A stretch of DNA of 64,000 bases from Cranoglanis bouderius (GCA_023630585.1 CM042555.1:15702501-15766500); one strand, 5' to 3'. Positions 1 to 15,900 are shown, numbered from the stretch's first letter. Notes: generated by a model from the letters alone, not told the origin. Numbers and translations are program-made.

Positions 1-1334
1 TACATTTTGTAATAATCACGTGTGAAGAAGTGAAAAAAGTCCAAAGTAGAGGTAATATGTCATTTTTTTTTAATCAAATGTGAGGAAACACTCGTTGTCT
101 CATCTGTCTTCTATGTGCATATATACGGGAGCGCTTCACTGGCTAACAGTGCTATAGAGAGAATTTCAAGAGTCTGCGAGCAAAGGAAAAGTGTTTTTGT
201 AACAAACGCATGCTGTGTTACAAACACTGGTGTACTCTACTATGAGATATTTCACTTCTTTATGACAGAAAATGATAGTGTAAGGATGTTTCAAATGTTT
301 CTGACACAATATTATACGAAATATATTTGTTTACATTAAAATGCATTTTGTCATAATAAAAGTTGAAAAAGAGAAAAAAGTCTAAAGTAGATGTAGTATG
401 TAATTTTTATGTTTTTATCAAATGTGAGGAAATCCTCGTTGTCTCATTTGACTTCTATGTGCAGAGGTTCACTGCCTAACAGCGCTACACAGAGAATTTC
501 AAGAGTCTGCGAGCAAAGGAAAAGTGTTTTTCTAATAATCGAATGTTGTCTCTTGACTGGTGTACTCTACTATGAGATATTTCACTTCTTTATGGCAGAA
601 TAAGATACCATAAGGATGTTTCAAATGTTTCTGACACACTATTATACGAAATATATTTGTTTACATTAAAAAGCATTTTGTCATAATCAAGTGTGAAGAC
701 GTGAAAAAAGTCTAAAGTAGAGGCAGAATGTCATTTTATATCAAATGTGAGGAAACACTCGTTGTCTCATTTGTTTTCATGTGCATATATACGTGAGCGT
801 ATCACTGTATAACACTGCTATACAGAGAATTTCAAGGGTCTGCGAGCAACGGAAAAGTGTTTTTCTAACAGTCGCATGTTGTCACTTGATTGGACTACTC
901 TACTATGAGATATTTCACTTCTTTATGACAGAATAGGGTACTATGAGGATGTTGAAAATGTTTCTGACACAATATTATACGAAAAATATTTGTTTACAAT
1001 AAAATCCATTTTGTCATAATCAAGTGTGTAGAAGTGAAAAAAGTCTAAAGTAAAGGTCGTATGTCATTTTTTTATCAAATGTGATAGAACACTCGTTGTC
1101 TCATCTTTCTTCTATGTGCATTCGTTATCGCTTCACTGTATAACACCGCTATAAAGAGAATTTCAAAGGTCTGCGAGAAAAGGAAAAGTGTTTTTCTAAC
1201 AAACCCATGTTGTCACTTGATTGGACTACTCTACTATGAGATATTTCAATTCTTTATGACAGAATAGGATACTATAAGGATGTTTCAAATGTTTCTGACA
1301 CAATATTATACGAAATATATTTGTTTACATTAAA

Positions 1335-1691
1335 ATGCATTTTGTCATAATAAAAGGTGAAAAAGAGAAAAAAGTCTAAAGTAGATGTAGTATGTATTTT
1401 TTATTTTTTTTTATTTGTAATTTTTATTTTTTTTACGAGAAACACTCGTTGTCTCATCAGTCTTCTATGTGTATATATACGTGAGCGCTTCACTATATAA
1501 TAGCGCTATACAGAGAATTTCAAGGATGTGCGGGCAATGGAAAAGTGTTTTTCAACCAAACGCATGTTGTCACTTGATTGGACTACTCTACAATGAGATA
1601 TTTCACTACGTTATGCCAGAATAGGGTACTATAAGGCTGTTTCAAATGTTTCTGACACAATATTATACGAAATATATTTGTTTACATTAAA
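1335..1691 (+). repeat. Long monomer with expanded T-rich stretch
   Basis: At about 357 bp this is the longest monomer in array 1. The usual T7-T9 run is replaced by a complex stretch of T runs broken by single A and G bases (about 1396-1435), followed by acgagaaacactcg, so the normal gtcaaatgtgagg part is damaged. It looks like slippage or a local rearrangement at the poly-T run. Confidence 0.75.
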
Positions 1692-3028
1692 ATGCATTTC
1701 ATCATAATTAAGTTTGAAGAAGTGATAAAATTGTAAAGTAGATATAGTAAGTCTTTTTTTTGTCAAATGTGAGGAAACAATCGTTCTCTCATCTGTCTTC
1801 TATGGGTATATATACGTGAGCGCTTCACTGTATATCAGCGCTATACAAAGAATTTCAAGGATCTGTGAGCAAAGGAAAAGTGTTTTTCTAACAAACTCAT
1901 TTTGTCACTTGATTGGATTACTCTACTATGAGATATTTCACTTCTTTACGACAGAATGTGATATTATAAGGATGTTTCAAATGTTTCTGCCAATATTATA
2001 CGAAATATATTTGTTTACATTAAAATGCATTTTGTCATAATAAAGTGTGAAGAAGTGAAAAAAGTCTAAAGTAAAGGTCGTATGTCATTTTTTTATCAAA
2101 TGTGATAAAACACTCGTTCTCTCATCTGTCTTCTATGTGCATATATACGTGAGCGTATCACTGTATAACACTGCTATACAGAGAATTTCAAGGGTCTGCG
2201 AGCAACGGAAAACTGTTTTTCTAACAGTCGCATATTGTCTCTTGACTGGTGTTCTCTACTATGAGATATTTCACTTCGTTATGACAGAATAGGATACTAT
2301 AAGGATGTTTCAAATGTTTCTGCCTCAATATTATACGAAATATATTTGTTTACATTAAAATGCATTTTGTCTTAATCAAGTGTGAAGAAGTGAAAAAAGT
2401 CTTAAGTAGAGGTCGTATGTCATTTTTTGTCAAATGTGAGGGAACACTCGTTGTCTCATCTGTCTACTATGTGTATATATACGTGAGCGCTTCACTGTAT
2501 AACAGCGCTATACAGAGAATTTCAAGGATCTGCGAGCAAAGGAAAAGTGTTTTTCTAACAATCGCATGTTGTCTCTTTACTGGTGTACTCTACTTATGAG
2601 ATATTTGACTTCCTTATGACAGCATATGGTACTATAAGGATGTTTCAAATGTTTCTGACACAATATTATACGAAAAATATTTGTTTTCATAAAATGCATT
2701 TGGTCTTAATCAAGTGTGAAGAAGTGAAAAAAGTCTTAAGTAGAGGTCGTATGTCATTTTTTTATCAAATGTGATACAACACTCGTTCTCTCATCTGTCT
2801 TCTATGTGCATATATACGTGAGCGCATCACTGTATAACACTGCTATACAGAGAATTTCAAGGGTCTGCGAGCAACGGAAAAGTGTTTTTCTAACAGTCGC
2901 ATATTGTCTCTTGACTGGTGTTCTCTACTATGAGATATTTCACTTCATTATGACAGAATAGGGTACTATAAGGATGTTTCAAATGTTTCTGACACAATAT
3001 TATACGAAAAATATTTGTTTACAATAAA

Positions 3029-3362
3029 ATGCATTTTGTCATAATCAAGTGTGAAGAAGTGAAAAAAGTCTAAAGTAAAGGTCGTATGTCATTTTTTATC
3101 AAATGTGATAGAACACCCGTTGTCTAATCTGTGTTCTATGTGCATATATACGTTATCGCTTCACTGTGTAACACCGCTATAAAGAGAATTTCAATGGTCT
3201 GCGAGAAAAGGAAAAGTGTTTTTCTAAAAATCGCATGGTGTCTCTTTACTGCTGTACTCTACTATGAGATATTTCACTTCTGTATAACAGAATATGATAC
3301 TATAAGGATGTTTCAAATGTTTCTGACACAACATTATACGAAATATATTTGTTTACATTAAA
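3029..3362 (+). repeat. Flank-type monomer with a partial copy inside the core
   Basis: This monomer carries several private variants together: gatagaacacccg, gtctaatctgtg, cgttatcgcttcac and gtgtaacaccgc. The same combination reappears in the 5' middle of the monomer at 24538-24871, more than 21 kb away, showing long-distance copying from the diverged left zone (or a shared ancestor) into the core. Confidence 0.8.
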
Positions 3363-6300
3363 ATGCATTTTGTCATAATCAAGTGTGAAGAAGTGAAAAA
3401 ATTGTAAAGTAGATATAGTAAGTCTTTTTTTTGTCAAATGTGAGGAAACACTCGTTGTCTCATCTGTCTTCTATGTGTATATATACGTGAGCGCTTAACT
3501 GTATAACAGCGCTATACAGAGAATTTCAAGGGTCTGCGAGCAAAGGAAAAGTGTTTTTCTAACAAACTAATGTTGTCACTTGATTGTACTACTCTACTAC
3601 ATATTTCACTTCTTTATGACAGAATAGGATACTATAAAAATGTTGCAAATGTTTCTGACACAATATTATACGAAATATATTTGTTTACATTAAAATGCAT
3701 TTTGTCATAATCAAGTGTGAAGAAGTGAAAAAATTGTAAAGTAGATATAGTAAGTCTTTTTTTTGTCAAATGTGAGGAAACACTCGTTGTATCATCTGTC
3801 CTCTATGTGTATATATAAGTGAGCGTTTCACTGCATAAAAGCGCTATACAGAGAATTTCAAGAGTCTGCGAGCAAAGGAAAAGTGTTTTTCTAACAAACG
3901 CATGTTGTCACTTGATTGTACTACTCTAATACATATTTCACTTCTTTATGACAGAATAGGATACTATAAGGATGTTTCAAATGTTTCTGACAGAATATTA
4001 TACGAAATATATTTGTTTACATTAAAATGCATTTTGTCATAATCAAGTGTGAAGAAGTGAAAAAATTGTAAAGTAGATATAGTAAGTCTTTTTTTTGTCA
4101 AATGCGAGGAAACACTCGTTGTCTCATCTGTCTTCTATGTGTATATATACGTGACCGCTTCACTGTATAACAGCGCTATACAGAGAATTTCAAGGATCTG
4201 CGAGCAAAGGAAAAGCGTTTTTCTAACAAACTCATGTTGTCACTTGATTGGATTACTCTACTATGAGATATTTCACTTGTTTATTACAGAATGTGATATT
4301 ATAAGGATGTTTCAAATGTTTCTGACAATATTATACGAAATATATTTGTTTACATTAAAATGCATTTTGTCATAATCAAGCGTGAAGAAGTGAAAAAATT
4401 GTAACGTAGATAGAGTAAGTCTTTTTTTGTGAAATGTGAGGACACACTCGTTATCTCATATGTCTTCTATGTGTATATATACCTGAGCGCTTCACTGTAT
4501 AACAGCGCTATACAGAGCATTTCAAGAGTCTGCGAGCAAAGGAAAAGTGTTTTTGTAACAATCGCATGTTTTCTCTTGACTGGTGTACTCTACTATGACA
4601 TATTTCACTTCATTATGACAGAATAGGGTACAATAAGGCTGTTTCAAATGTTTCTGAAACAATATTATACAAAATATATTTGTTTACATTAAAATGCATT
4701 TTGTCATAATCAAGGGTGAAGAACTGAAAAAAATTGTAAAGTAGATATCGTAAGTCTTTTTTTTTGTCAAATGTGAGTAAACACTCGTTGTCTCATCTGT
4801 CTACTATGTGTATATATACGTGAGCGCTTCACTGTATAACAGCGCTATACAGAGAATTTCAAGGATCTGCGAGCAAAGGAAAAGTGTTTTTCTAACAATC
4901 GCATGTTGTCTCTTTACTGGTGTACTCTACTACGAGATATTTCACTTCCTGATGACAGCATATGGTACAATAAGGCTGTATCAAATGTTTCTGACACAAT
5001 ATTATACGAAAAATATTTGTTTACAATAAAATGCATTTTGTCATAATCAATTGTGAAGAAGTGAAAAAAGTCTAAACTAAAGGTCGTATGTCATTTTTTG
5101 TCAAATGTGAGGGAACACTCGTTGTCTCATCTGTCGTCTATGTGTATATATACGTGAGCGCTTCACTGTATAACAGCGCTATACAGAGAATTTCAAGAGT
5201 CTGCGAGCAAAGGAAAAGTGTTTTTCTAACAATCGCATGTTGTCTCTTTACTGGTGTACTCTACTTATGAGATATTTGACTTCCTTATGACAGCATATGG
5301 TACTATAAGGATGTTTCAAATGTTTCTGACACAATATTATACGAAAAATATTTGTTTACAATAAAATGCATTTTGTCATAATCAAGTGTGTAGAAGTGAA
5401 AAAAGTCTAAAGTAGATATAGTAACTCTTTTTTTTGTCAAATGTGAGGAAACACTCGTTGTCTCATCTGTCGTCTATGTGTACATATACGTGAGCGCTTA
5501 ACTGTATAACAGCGCTATACAGAGAATTTCAAGCGTCTGCGAGCAAAGGAAAAGTGTTTTTCTAACTATCGCATGTTGTCACTTGATTGGACTACTCTAC
5601 TATGATATATTTCACTTCTATATGAAAGCATATGATACTATAAGAATGTTTCTGACACAATATTATACGAAATATATTTGTTTACATTAAAATGCATTTT
5701 GTCATAATCAAGTGTGAAGAACTAAAAAATTGTAATGTAGATATAGTAAGTCTTTTTTTTGTCAAATGTGAGGAAACACTCGTTGTCTCATCTGTCCTCT
5801 ATGTGTATATATAAGTGAGCGTTTCACTGTATAAAAGCGCTATACAGAGAATTTCAAGAGTCTGCGAGCAAAGGAAAAGTGTTTTTCTAACAAACGTATG
5901 TTGTCACTTGATTGTACTACTCTACTACATATTTCACTTCTTTATGACAGAATAGGATACTATAAGGATGTTTCAAATGTTTCTGACACAACATTATACG
6001 AAATATATTTGTTTACATTAAAATGCATTTTGTCATAATCAAGTGTGAAGAAGTGAAAAAATTGTAAAGTAGATATAGTAAGTCTTTTTTTTGTCAAATG
6101 CGAGGAAACACTCGTTGTCTCATCTGTCTTCTAAGTGTATATATACGTGACCGCTTCACTGTATAAAAGCGCTATACAGAGAATTTCAAGAGTCTGCGTG
6201 CAAAGGAAAAGTGTTTTTCTAACAAACGTATGTTGTCACTTGATTGGATTACTCTACTATGAGATATTTCACTTGTTTATTACAGAATGTGATATTATAA

Positions 6301-9300
6301 GGATGTTTCAAATGTTTCTGACAATATTATACGAAATATATTTGTTTACATTAAAATGCATTTTGTCATAATCAAGTGTGAAGAAGTGAATAAATTGTAA
6401 AGTAGATATAGTAAGTCTTTTTTTGGTGAAATGTGAGGAAACACTCGTTGTCTCATCTTTCTTCTATGTGCATATATACGTTATCGCTTCACTGTATAAC
6501 AGCGCTATAAATAGAATTTCAATGGTCTGCGAGAAAAGGAAAAGTGTTTTTCTAACAAACGCATGTTGTCACTTGATTGGATTACTCTACTATGAGATAT
6601 TTCACTTGTTTATTACAGAATGTGATATTATAAGGATGTTTCAAATGTTTCTGACAATATTATACGAAATATATTTGTTTACATTAAAATGCATTTTGTC
6701 ATAATCAAGCGTGAAGAAGTGAAAAAATTGTAACGTAGATAGAGTAAGTCTTTTTTTGTGAAATGTGAGGACACACTCGTTATCTCATATGTCTTCTATG
6801 TGTATATATACCTGAGCGCTTCACTGTATAACAGCGCTATACAGAGCATTTCAAGAGTCTGCGAGCAAAGGAAAAGCGTTTTTCTAACAAACTCATGTTG
6901 TCACTTGATTGGATTACTCTACTATGAGATATTTCACTTGTTTATTACAGAATGTGATATTATAAGGATGTTTCAAATGTTTCTGACACAATATTATACG
7001 AAATATATTTGTTTACATTAAAATGCATTTTGTCATAATCAAGTGTGAAGAACTAAAAAATTGTAAAGTAGATATAGTAAGTCTTTTTTTTGTCAAATGT
7101 GAGGAAACACTCGTTGTCTCATCTGTCTTCTATGTGTATATATTCGTGACCGCTTCACTGCCTAACAGCGCTACACAGAGAATTTCAAGAGTCTGCGAGC
7201 AAAGGAAAAGTGTTTTTCTAATAATCGAATGTTGTCTCTTGACTGGTGTACTCTACTATGAGATATTTCACTTCGTTATGACTGAATAGGATACTATAAG
7301 GATGTTTCAAATGTTTCTGACACAATATTATACGAAATATATTTGTTTACATTAAAATGCATTTTGTCATAATCAAGTGTGAAGAAGTGAAAAAAGTCTT
7401 AAGTAGAGGTCGTATGTCATTTTTTGTCAAATGTGAGGGAACACTCGTTGTCTCATCTGTCTACTATGTGTATATATACGTGAGCGCTTCACTGTATAAC
7501 AGCGCTATACAGAGAATTTCAAGAGTCTGCGAGCAAAGGAAAAGTGTTTTTCTAACAATCGCATGTTGTCTCTTTACTGGTGTACTCTACTTATGAGATA
7601 TTTGACTTCCTTATGACAGCATATGGTACTATAAGGATGTTTCAAATGTTTCTGAGACAATACTATACGAAATACATTTGTTTACATTAAAATGCATTTT
7701 GTCATAATCAAGTGTGAAGAAGTGAAAAAAGTCTAAAGTAAAGGTCGAATGTCAATTTTTATCAAATGTGATAGAACACTCGTTCTCTCATCTGTCTTCT
7801 ATGTGCATATATATATCGCTTCACTGTATAACACCGCTATAAAGAGAATTTCAATGGTCTGCGCGCAAAGGACAAGCGTTTTTCTAATAATCGCATGTTG
7901 TCTCTTGACTGGTGTACTCTACTATGAGATATTTCACTTCATTATGACAGAATAGGGTACTATATGGCTGTTTCAATTGTTTCTGACACAATATTATACG
8001 AAATATATTTGTTTACATTAAAATGCATTTTGTCTTATTCAAGCGTGAAGAAGTGAAAAAAGTCTAAAGTAGAGGTCGTATGTCTTTCTTTGTCAAATGC
8101 GAGGAAACACTCGTTGTCTCATCTGTCTTCTATGTGTATATATACGTGACCGCTTCACTGTATAACAGCGCTATACAGAGAATTTCAAGGGTCTGCGAGC
8201 AAAGGTAAAGTGTTTTTCTAACTATCGCATGTTGTCACTTGATTGGACTATTCTACTATGATATATTTCACTTCTATATGAAAGCATATGATACTATAAG
8301 AATGTTTCTGACACAATATTATACGAAATATATTTGTTTACATTAAAATGCATTTTGTCATAATCAAGTGTGAAGAACTAAAAAATTGTAAAGTAGATAT
8401 AGTAAGTCTTTTTTTTGTCAAATGTGAGGAAACACTCGTTGTCTCATCTGTCCTCTGTGTATATATAAGTGAGCGTTTCACTGTATAAAAGCGCTATACA
8501 GAGAATTTCAAGAGTCTGCGAGCAAAGGAAAAGTGTTTTTCTAACAAACGTATGTTGTCACTTGATTGTACTACTCTACTACATATTTCACTTCTTTATG
8601 ACAGAATAGGATACTATAAGGATGTTTCAAATGTTTCTGACACAATATTATACGAAATATATTTGTTTACATTAAAATGCATTTTGTCGTAATCAAGCGT
8701 GAATAAGTGAAAAAATTGTAAAGTAGATATAGTTAGTCTATTTTTTGTCAAATGTGAGGAAACACTCGTTGTCTCATCTGTCTTCTATGTGTATATATAC
8801 ATATGAGCGCTTCACTGTATAATAGCGCTATACAGAGAATTTCAAAGGTCTGCGAGTAAAGGAAAAGTGTTTTTCTAATAATCGAATGTTGTCTCTTGAC
8901 TGGTGTACTCTACTATGCGATATTTCACTTCCTTATGAAAGTATATGGTACTATAAGGATGTTTCAAATGTTTCTGACACAATATTATACGAAATATATT
9001 TGTTTACATTAAAATGCATTTTGTCATAATCAAGTGTGAAGAACTAAAAAATTGTAAAGTAGAAATAGTAAGTCTTTTTTTTTGGCAAAGGTCAGGAAAC
9101 ATTCGTTGTCTCATCTGTCTTCTATGTGTATATATACGTGAGCGCTTAACTGTATAACAGCGCTATACAGAGAATTTCAAGGGTCTGCGAGCAAAGGTAA
9201 AGTGTTTTTCTGACAAACGCATGTTGTCACTTGATTGTACTACTCTACTACTTATTTCACTTCTTTATGACAGAATAGGATACTATAAGGATGTTTCAAA

Positions 9301-9671
9301 TGTTTCTGACACAATATTATACGAAATATATTTGTTTACATTAAAATGCATTTTGTCATAATCAAGTGTGAAGAAGTGAAAAAATTGTAAAGTAGATCTA
9401 GTTAGTCTCTTTTTTGTCAAATGCGAGGAATCCCTCGTTGTCTCATCTGTCTTCTATGTGTATATATACGTGACCGCTTCACTGTATAACAGCGCTATAC
9501 AGAGAATTTCAAGGGTCTGCGAGCAAAGGAAAAGTGTTTTTCTAACTATCGCATGTTGTCACTTGATTGGACTACTCTACTATGATATATTTCACTTCTA
9601 TATGAAAGCTTATGATACTATAAGAATGTTTCTGACACAATATTATACGAAATATATTTGTTAACATTAAA

Positions 9672-9994
9672 ATGCATTTTGTCATAATCAAGTGTGAAGA
9701 ACTAAAAAATTGTAAAGTAGATATAGTAAGTCTTTTTTTTGTCAAATGTGAGGAAACACTCGTTGTCTCATCTGTCCTCTGTGTATATATAAGTGAGCGA
9801 TTCACAGTATAAAAGCGCTATACAGAGAATTTCAAGGGTCTGCGAGCAAAGGAAAAGTGTTTTTCTAACTATCACATGTTGTCACTTGATTGGACTACTC
9901 TACTATGATATATTTCACTTCTATATGAAAGCATATGATACTATAAGAATGTTTCTGACACAATATTATACGAAATATATTTGTTTACATTAAA
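9672..9994 (+). repeat. B/A hybrid monomer (323 bp)
   Basis: The 5' part is B type (gaactaaaaaattg, cctctgtgtatatataag, gtataaaagcgc). From the ggtctgcgagc block onward it is A type (ctaactatcacatg, ctatgatatatttc, 9-bp deletion form). The switch falls within the shared tatacagagaatttcaag, about 9820-9837. Confidence 0.85.
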
Positions 9995-12900
9995 ATGCAT
10001 TTTGTCATAATCAAGTGTGAAGAAGTGAAAAAATTGTAAAGTAGATATAGTAAGTCTTTTTTTTGTCAAATGTGAGGAAACACTCGTTGTCTCATCTGTC
10101 TTCTATGTGTATATATAAGTGAGCGATTCACAGTATAAAAGCGCTATACAGAGAATTTCAAGAGTCTGCGAGCAAAGGAAAAGTGTTTTTCTAACTATCG
10201 CATGTTGTCACTTGATTGGACTACTCTACTATGATATATTACACTTCTGTATGAAAGCATATGATACTATAAGGATGTTTCAAATGTTTCTGACACAATA
10301 TTATACGAAATATATTTGTTTACATTAAAATGCATTTTGTCATAATCAAGTGTGAAGAACTAAAAAATTGTAAAGTAGATATAGTAAGTCTTTTTTTGGT
10401 CAAATGTGAGGAAACACTCGTTGTCTCATCTTTCCTCTGTGTATATATAAGTGAGCGTTTCACTGTATAAAAGCGCTATACAGAGAATTTCAAGAGTCTG
10501 CGAGCAAAGGAAAAGTGTTTTTCTAACAAACTCATGTTGTCACTTGATTGTACTACTCTACTACATATTTCACTTCTTTATGACAGAATAGGATACTATA
10601 AGAATGTTTCAAATGTTTCTGACACAACATTATACGAAATATATTTGTTTACATTAAAATGCATTTTGTCATAATCAAGTGTGAAGAAGTGAAAAAATTG
10701 TAACGTAGATATAGTTACTCTTTTTTTTGTCAAATGTGAGGAAACACTCGTTGTCTCATCTGTCTTCTATGTGTATATATACGTGAGCGCTTAACTGTAT
10801 AACAGCGCTATACAGAGAATTTCAAGGGTCTGCGAGCAAAGGAAAAGTGTTTTTCTAACTATCACATGTTGTCACTTGATTGGACTACTCTACTATGATA
10901 TATTTCACTTCTATATGAAAGCATATGATACTATAAGAATGTTTCTGACACAATATTATACGAAATATATTTGTTTACATTAAAATGCATTTTGTCATAA
11001 TCAAGTGTGAAGAACTAAAAAATTGTAAAGTAGATATAGTAAGTCTTTTTTTTGTCAAATGTGAGGAAACACTCGTTGTCTCATCTGTCCTCTATGTGTA
11101 TATATAAGTGAGCGCTTCACTGTATAAAAGCGCTATACAGAGAATTTCAAGAGTCTGCGAGCAAAGGAAAAGTGTTTTTCTAACAAACGCATGTTGACAC
11201 TTGATCGTACTACTCTACTACACATTTCACTTCTTTATGACAGAATAGGATACTATAAGGATGTTTCAAATGTTTCTGACACAATATTATACGAAATATA
11301 TTTGTTTACATTAAAATGCATTTTGTCATAATCAAGTGTGAAGAAGTGAAAAAATTGTAAAGTAGATATAGTAAGTCTTTTTTTTGTCAAATGCGAGGAA
11401 ACACTCGTTGTCTCATCTGTCTTCTATGTGTATATATACGTGACCGCTTCACTGTATAACAGCGCTATACAGAGAATTTCAAGGGTCTGCGAGCAAAGGT
11501 AAAGTGTTTTTCTAACTATCGCATGTTGTCACTTGATTGGACTATTCTACTATGATATATTTCACTTCTATATGAAAGCATATGATACTATAAGAATGTT
11601 TCTGACACAATATTATACGAAATATATTTGTTTACATTAAAATGCATTTTGTCATAATCAAGTGTGAAGAACTAAAAAATTGTAAAGTAGATATAGTAAG
11701 TCTTTTTTTTGTCAAATGTGAGGAAACACTCGTTGTCTCATCTGTCTTCTATGTGTATATATACGTGAGCGCTTAACTGTATAACAGCGCTATACAGAGA
11801 ATTTCAAGGGTCTGCGAGCAAAGGAAAAGTGTTTTTCTGACTATCGCATGTTGTCACTTGATTGGACTACTCTACTATGAGATATTTCACTTCTTTATGA
11901 CAGAATAGGATACTATAAGGATGTTTCAAATGTTTCTGACACAATATTATACGAAATATATTTGTTTACATTAAAATGCATTTTGTCATAATCAAGTGTG
12001 AAGACGTGAAAAAAGTCTAAAGTAGATTATAGTAAGTCTTTTTTTTGTCAAATGTGAGGGAACACTCGTTGTCTCATCTGTCTACTATGTGTATATATAC
12101 GTGAGCGCTTCACTGTATAACACCGCTATAAAGAGAATTTCAATGGTCTGCGCGCAAAGGATAAGCGTTTTTCTAATAATCGCATGTTGTCTCTTGACTG
12201 GTGTACTCTACTATGCGATATTTCACTTCCTTATGAAAGTATATGGTACTATAAGGATGTTTCAAATGTTTCTGACACAATATTATACGAAATATATTTG
12301 TTTACATTAAAATGCATTTTGTCATAATCAAGTGTGAAGAACTAAAAAATTGTAAAGTAGATATAGTAAGTCTTTTTTTGTCAAATGTGAGGAAACACTC
12401 GTTGTCTCATCTGTCATCTGTGTATATATAAGTGAGCGTTTCACTGTATAAAAGCGCTATACAGAGAATTTCAAGAGTCTGCGAGCAAAGGAAAAGTGTT
12501 TTTCTAACAAACTCATGTTGTCACTTGATTGTACTACTCTACTACATATTTCACTTCTTTATGACAGAATAGGATACTATAAGAATGTTTCAAATGTTTC
12601 TGACACAACATTATACGAAATATATTTGTTTACATTAAAATGCATTTTGTCATAATCAAGTGTGAAGAAGTGAAAAAATTGTAAAGTACATATAGTAAGT
12701 CTTTTTTTTGTCAAATGTGAGGAAACACTCGTTGTCTCATCTGTCTTCTATGTGTATATATACGTGAGCGCTTAACTGTATAACAGCGCTATACAGAGAA
12801 TTTCAAGGGTCTGCGAGCAAAGGAAAAGTGTTTTTCTAACTATCGCATGTTGTCACTTGATTGGACTACTCTACTATGATATATTTCACTTCTATATGAA

Positions 12901-15900
12901 AGCATATGATACTATAAGAATGTTTCTGACACAATATTATACGAAATATATTTGTTTACATTAAAATGCATTTTGTCATAATCAAGTGTGAAGAACTAAA
13001 AAATTGTAAAGTAGATATAGTAAGTCTTTTTTTTGTCAAATGTGAGGAAACACTCGTTGTCTCATCTGTCCTCTGTGTATATATAAGTGAGCGTTTCACT
13101 GTATAAAAGCGCTATACAGAGAATTTCAAGAGTCTGCGAGCAAAGGAAAAGTGTTTTTCTAACAAACGCATGTTGTCACTTGATTGTACTACTCTACTAC
13201 ATATTTCACTTCTTTATGACAGAATAGGATACTATAAGGATGTTTCAAATGTTTCTGACACAATATTATACGAAATATATTTGTTTACATTAAAATGCAT
13301 TTTGTCATAATCAAGTGTGAAGAAGTGAAAAAATTGTAACGTAGATATAGTAACTCTTTTTTGTGTCAAATGTGAGGAAACATTCGTTGTCTCATCTGTC
13401 TTCTATGTGTATATATACGTGAGCGCTTAACTGTATAACAGCGCTATACAGAGAATTTCAAGGGTCTGCGAGCAAAGGAAAAGTGTTTTTCTAACTATCG
13501 CATGTTGTCACTTGATTGGACTACTCTACTATGATATATTTTACTTCTTAATGACAGAATGTGATATTATAAGGATGTTTCAAATGTTTCTGACACAATA
13601 TTATACGAAATATATTTGTTTACATTAAAATGCATTTTGTCATAATCAAGTGTGAAGAACTAAAAAATTGTAAAGTAGATATAGTAAGTCTTTTTTTTGT
13701 CAAATGTGAGGAAACACTCGTTGTCTCATCTGTCTTCTATGTGTATATATTCGTGACCGCTTCACTGTAAAACAGCGCTATACAGAGAATTTCAAGGATC
13801 TGCGAGCAAAGGAAAAGTGTTTTTCTAACAAACTCATGTTGTCACTTGATTGGATTACTCCACTATGAGATAGTTCACTTCTTTATGACAGAATGTGATA
13901 TTATAAGGATGTTTCAAATGTTTCTGACAATATTATACGAAATATATTTGTTTACATTAAAATGCATTTTGTCATAATCAAGTGTGAAGAAGTGAAAAAA
14001 TTGTAAAGTAGATATAGTAAGTCTTTTTTTTGTCAAACGTGAGTAAACACTCGTTGTCTCATCTGTCTACTATGTGTATATATACGGTAGCGCTTCATTG
14101 TTTAACAGCGCTATACAGAGCATTTCAAGGATCTGCGAGCAAAGGAAAAGTGTTTTCCTAACAATCGCATATTGTCTCTTGACTAGTGAATTCTACTATG
14201 AGATATTTCACTTCGTTATGACAGCATATGATATAATAAGGATGTTTCAAATGTTTCTGACACAATATTATACGAAATATATTTGTTTACATTAAAATGC
14301 ATTTTGTCATAATCAAGTGTGAAGAAGTGAAAAAATTGTAAAGTAGATATAGTAAGTCTTTTTTTTGTCAAATGTGAGGAAACACTCGTTGTCTCATCTG
14401 TCCTCTATGTGTATATATAAGTGAGCGCTTCACTGTATAAAAGCGCTATACAGAGAATTTCAAGAGTCTACGAGCAAAGGAAAAGTGTTTTTCTAACAAA
14501 CCCATGTTGTCACTTGATTGGACTACTCTACTATGAGATATTTCAATTCTTTATGACAGAATAGGATACTATAAGGATGTTTCAAATGTTTCTGACACAA
14601 TATTATACGAAATATATTTGTTTACATTAAAATGCATTTTGTCATAATCAAGTGAGAAGAAGTGAAAAAATTGTAAAGTAGATATAGTAAGTCTTTTTTT
14701 TTCAAATCTGAGGAAACACTCGTTGTCTCATCTGTCATCTGTGTATATATAAGTGAGCGTTTCACTGTATAACACCGCTATAAAGAGAATTTCAAAGGTC
14801 TGCGAGAAAAGGAAAAGTGTTTTTCTAATAATCGAATGTTGTCTCTTGACTGGTGTACTCTACTATGAGATATTTCACTTCGTTGTGACAGAATAGGATA
14901 CTATAAGGATGTTTCAAATGTTTCTGACACAATATTATACGAAATATATTTGTTTACATTAAAATGCATTTTGTCATAATCAAGTGTGAAGAAGTGAAAA
15001 AAGTCTAAAGTAAAGGTCTTATGTCATTTTTTTTATCAAATGTGAGGAAACACTCGTTGTCTCATCTGTCCTCTGTGTATATATAAGTGAGCGTTTCACT
15101 GTATAAAAGCGCTATACAGAGAATTTCAAGAGTCTGCGAGCAAAGGAAAAGTGTTTTTCTAACTATCACATGTTGTCACTTGATTGGACTACTCTACTAT
15201 GATATATTTCACTTCTATATGAAAGCATATGATACTATAAGAATGTTTCTGACACAATATTATACGAAATATATTTGTTTACATTAAAATGCATTTTGTC
15301 ATAATCAAGTGTGAAGAAGTGAAAAAATTGTAACGTAGATATAGTAACTCTTTTTTGTGTCAAATGTGAGGAAACATTCGTTGTCTCATCTGTCTTCTAT
15401 GTGTATATATACGTGAGCGCTTCACTGTATAACAGCGCTATACAGAGAATTTCAAGGATCTGCGAGCAAAGGAAAAGTGTTTTTCTAACTATCGCATGTT
15501 GTCACTTGATTGGACTACTCTACTATGATATATTTCACCTCTATATGAAAGCATATGATACTATAAGGATGTTTTAAATATTTCTGACACAACATTATAC
15601 GAAATATATTTGTTTACATTAAAATGCATTTTGTCATAATCAAGTGTGAAGAACTAAAAAATTGTAAAGTAGATATAGTAAGTCTTTTTTTTGTCAAATG
15701 TGAGGAAACACTCGTTGTCTCATCTGTCCTCTGTGTATATATAAGTGAGCGTTTCACTGTATAAAAGCGCTATACAGAGAATTTCAAGAGTCTGCGAGCA
15801 AAGGAAAAGTGTTTTTCTAACAAACGCATGTTGACACTTGATTGTACTACTCTACTACACATTTCACTTCTTTATGACAGAAAAGGATATTATAAGGATG

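Larger units (their letters stand above)
1..5365 (+). repeat. Array 1, left zone of diverged monomers
   Basis: Sixteen monomers that do not fit the A/B/C classes of the core. Many carry a 5' segment reading gtctaaagtagaggtcgtatg in place of the core's ttgtaaagtagatatagtaag. Several also have gtgcatatatacg and gttatcgcttcac variants. Pairwise differences between neighbours are frequent (scattered substitutions, 1-10 bp indels), unlike the core. Monomer length is more variable (326-357 bp); the longest, from 1335, has an expanded T/A-rich stretch around 1396-1435. This is the pattern expected for an array edge that escapes homogenisation, or for an older satellite layer. The window starts inside the array, so the true edge is not seen. 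Confidence 0.85.
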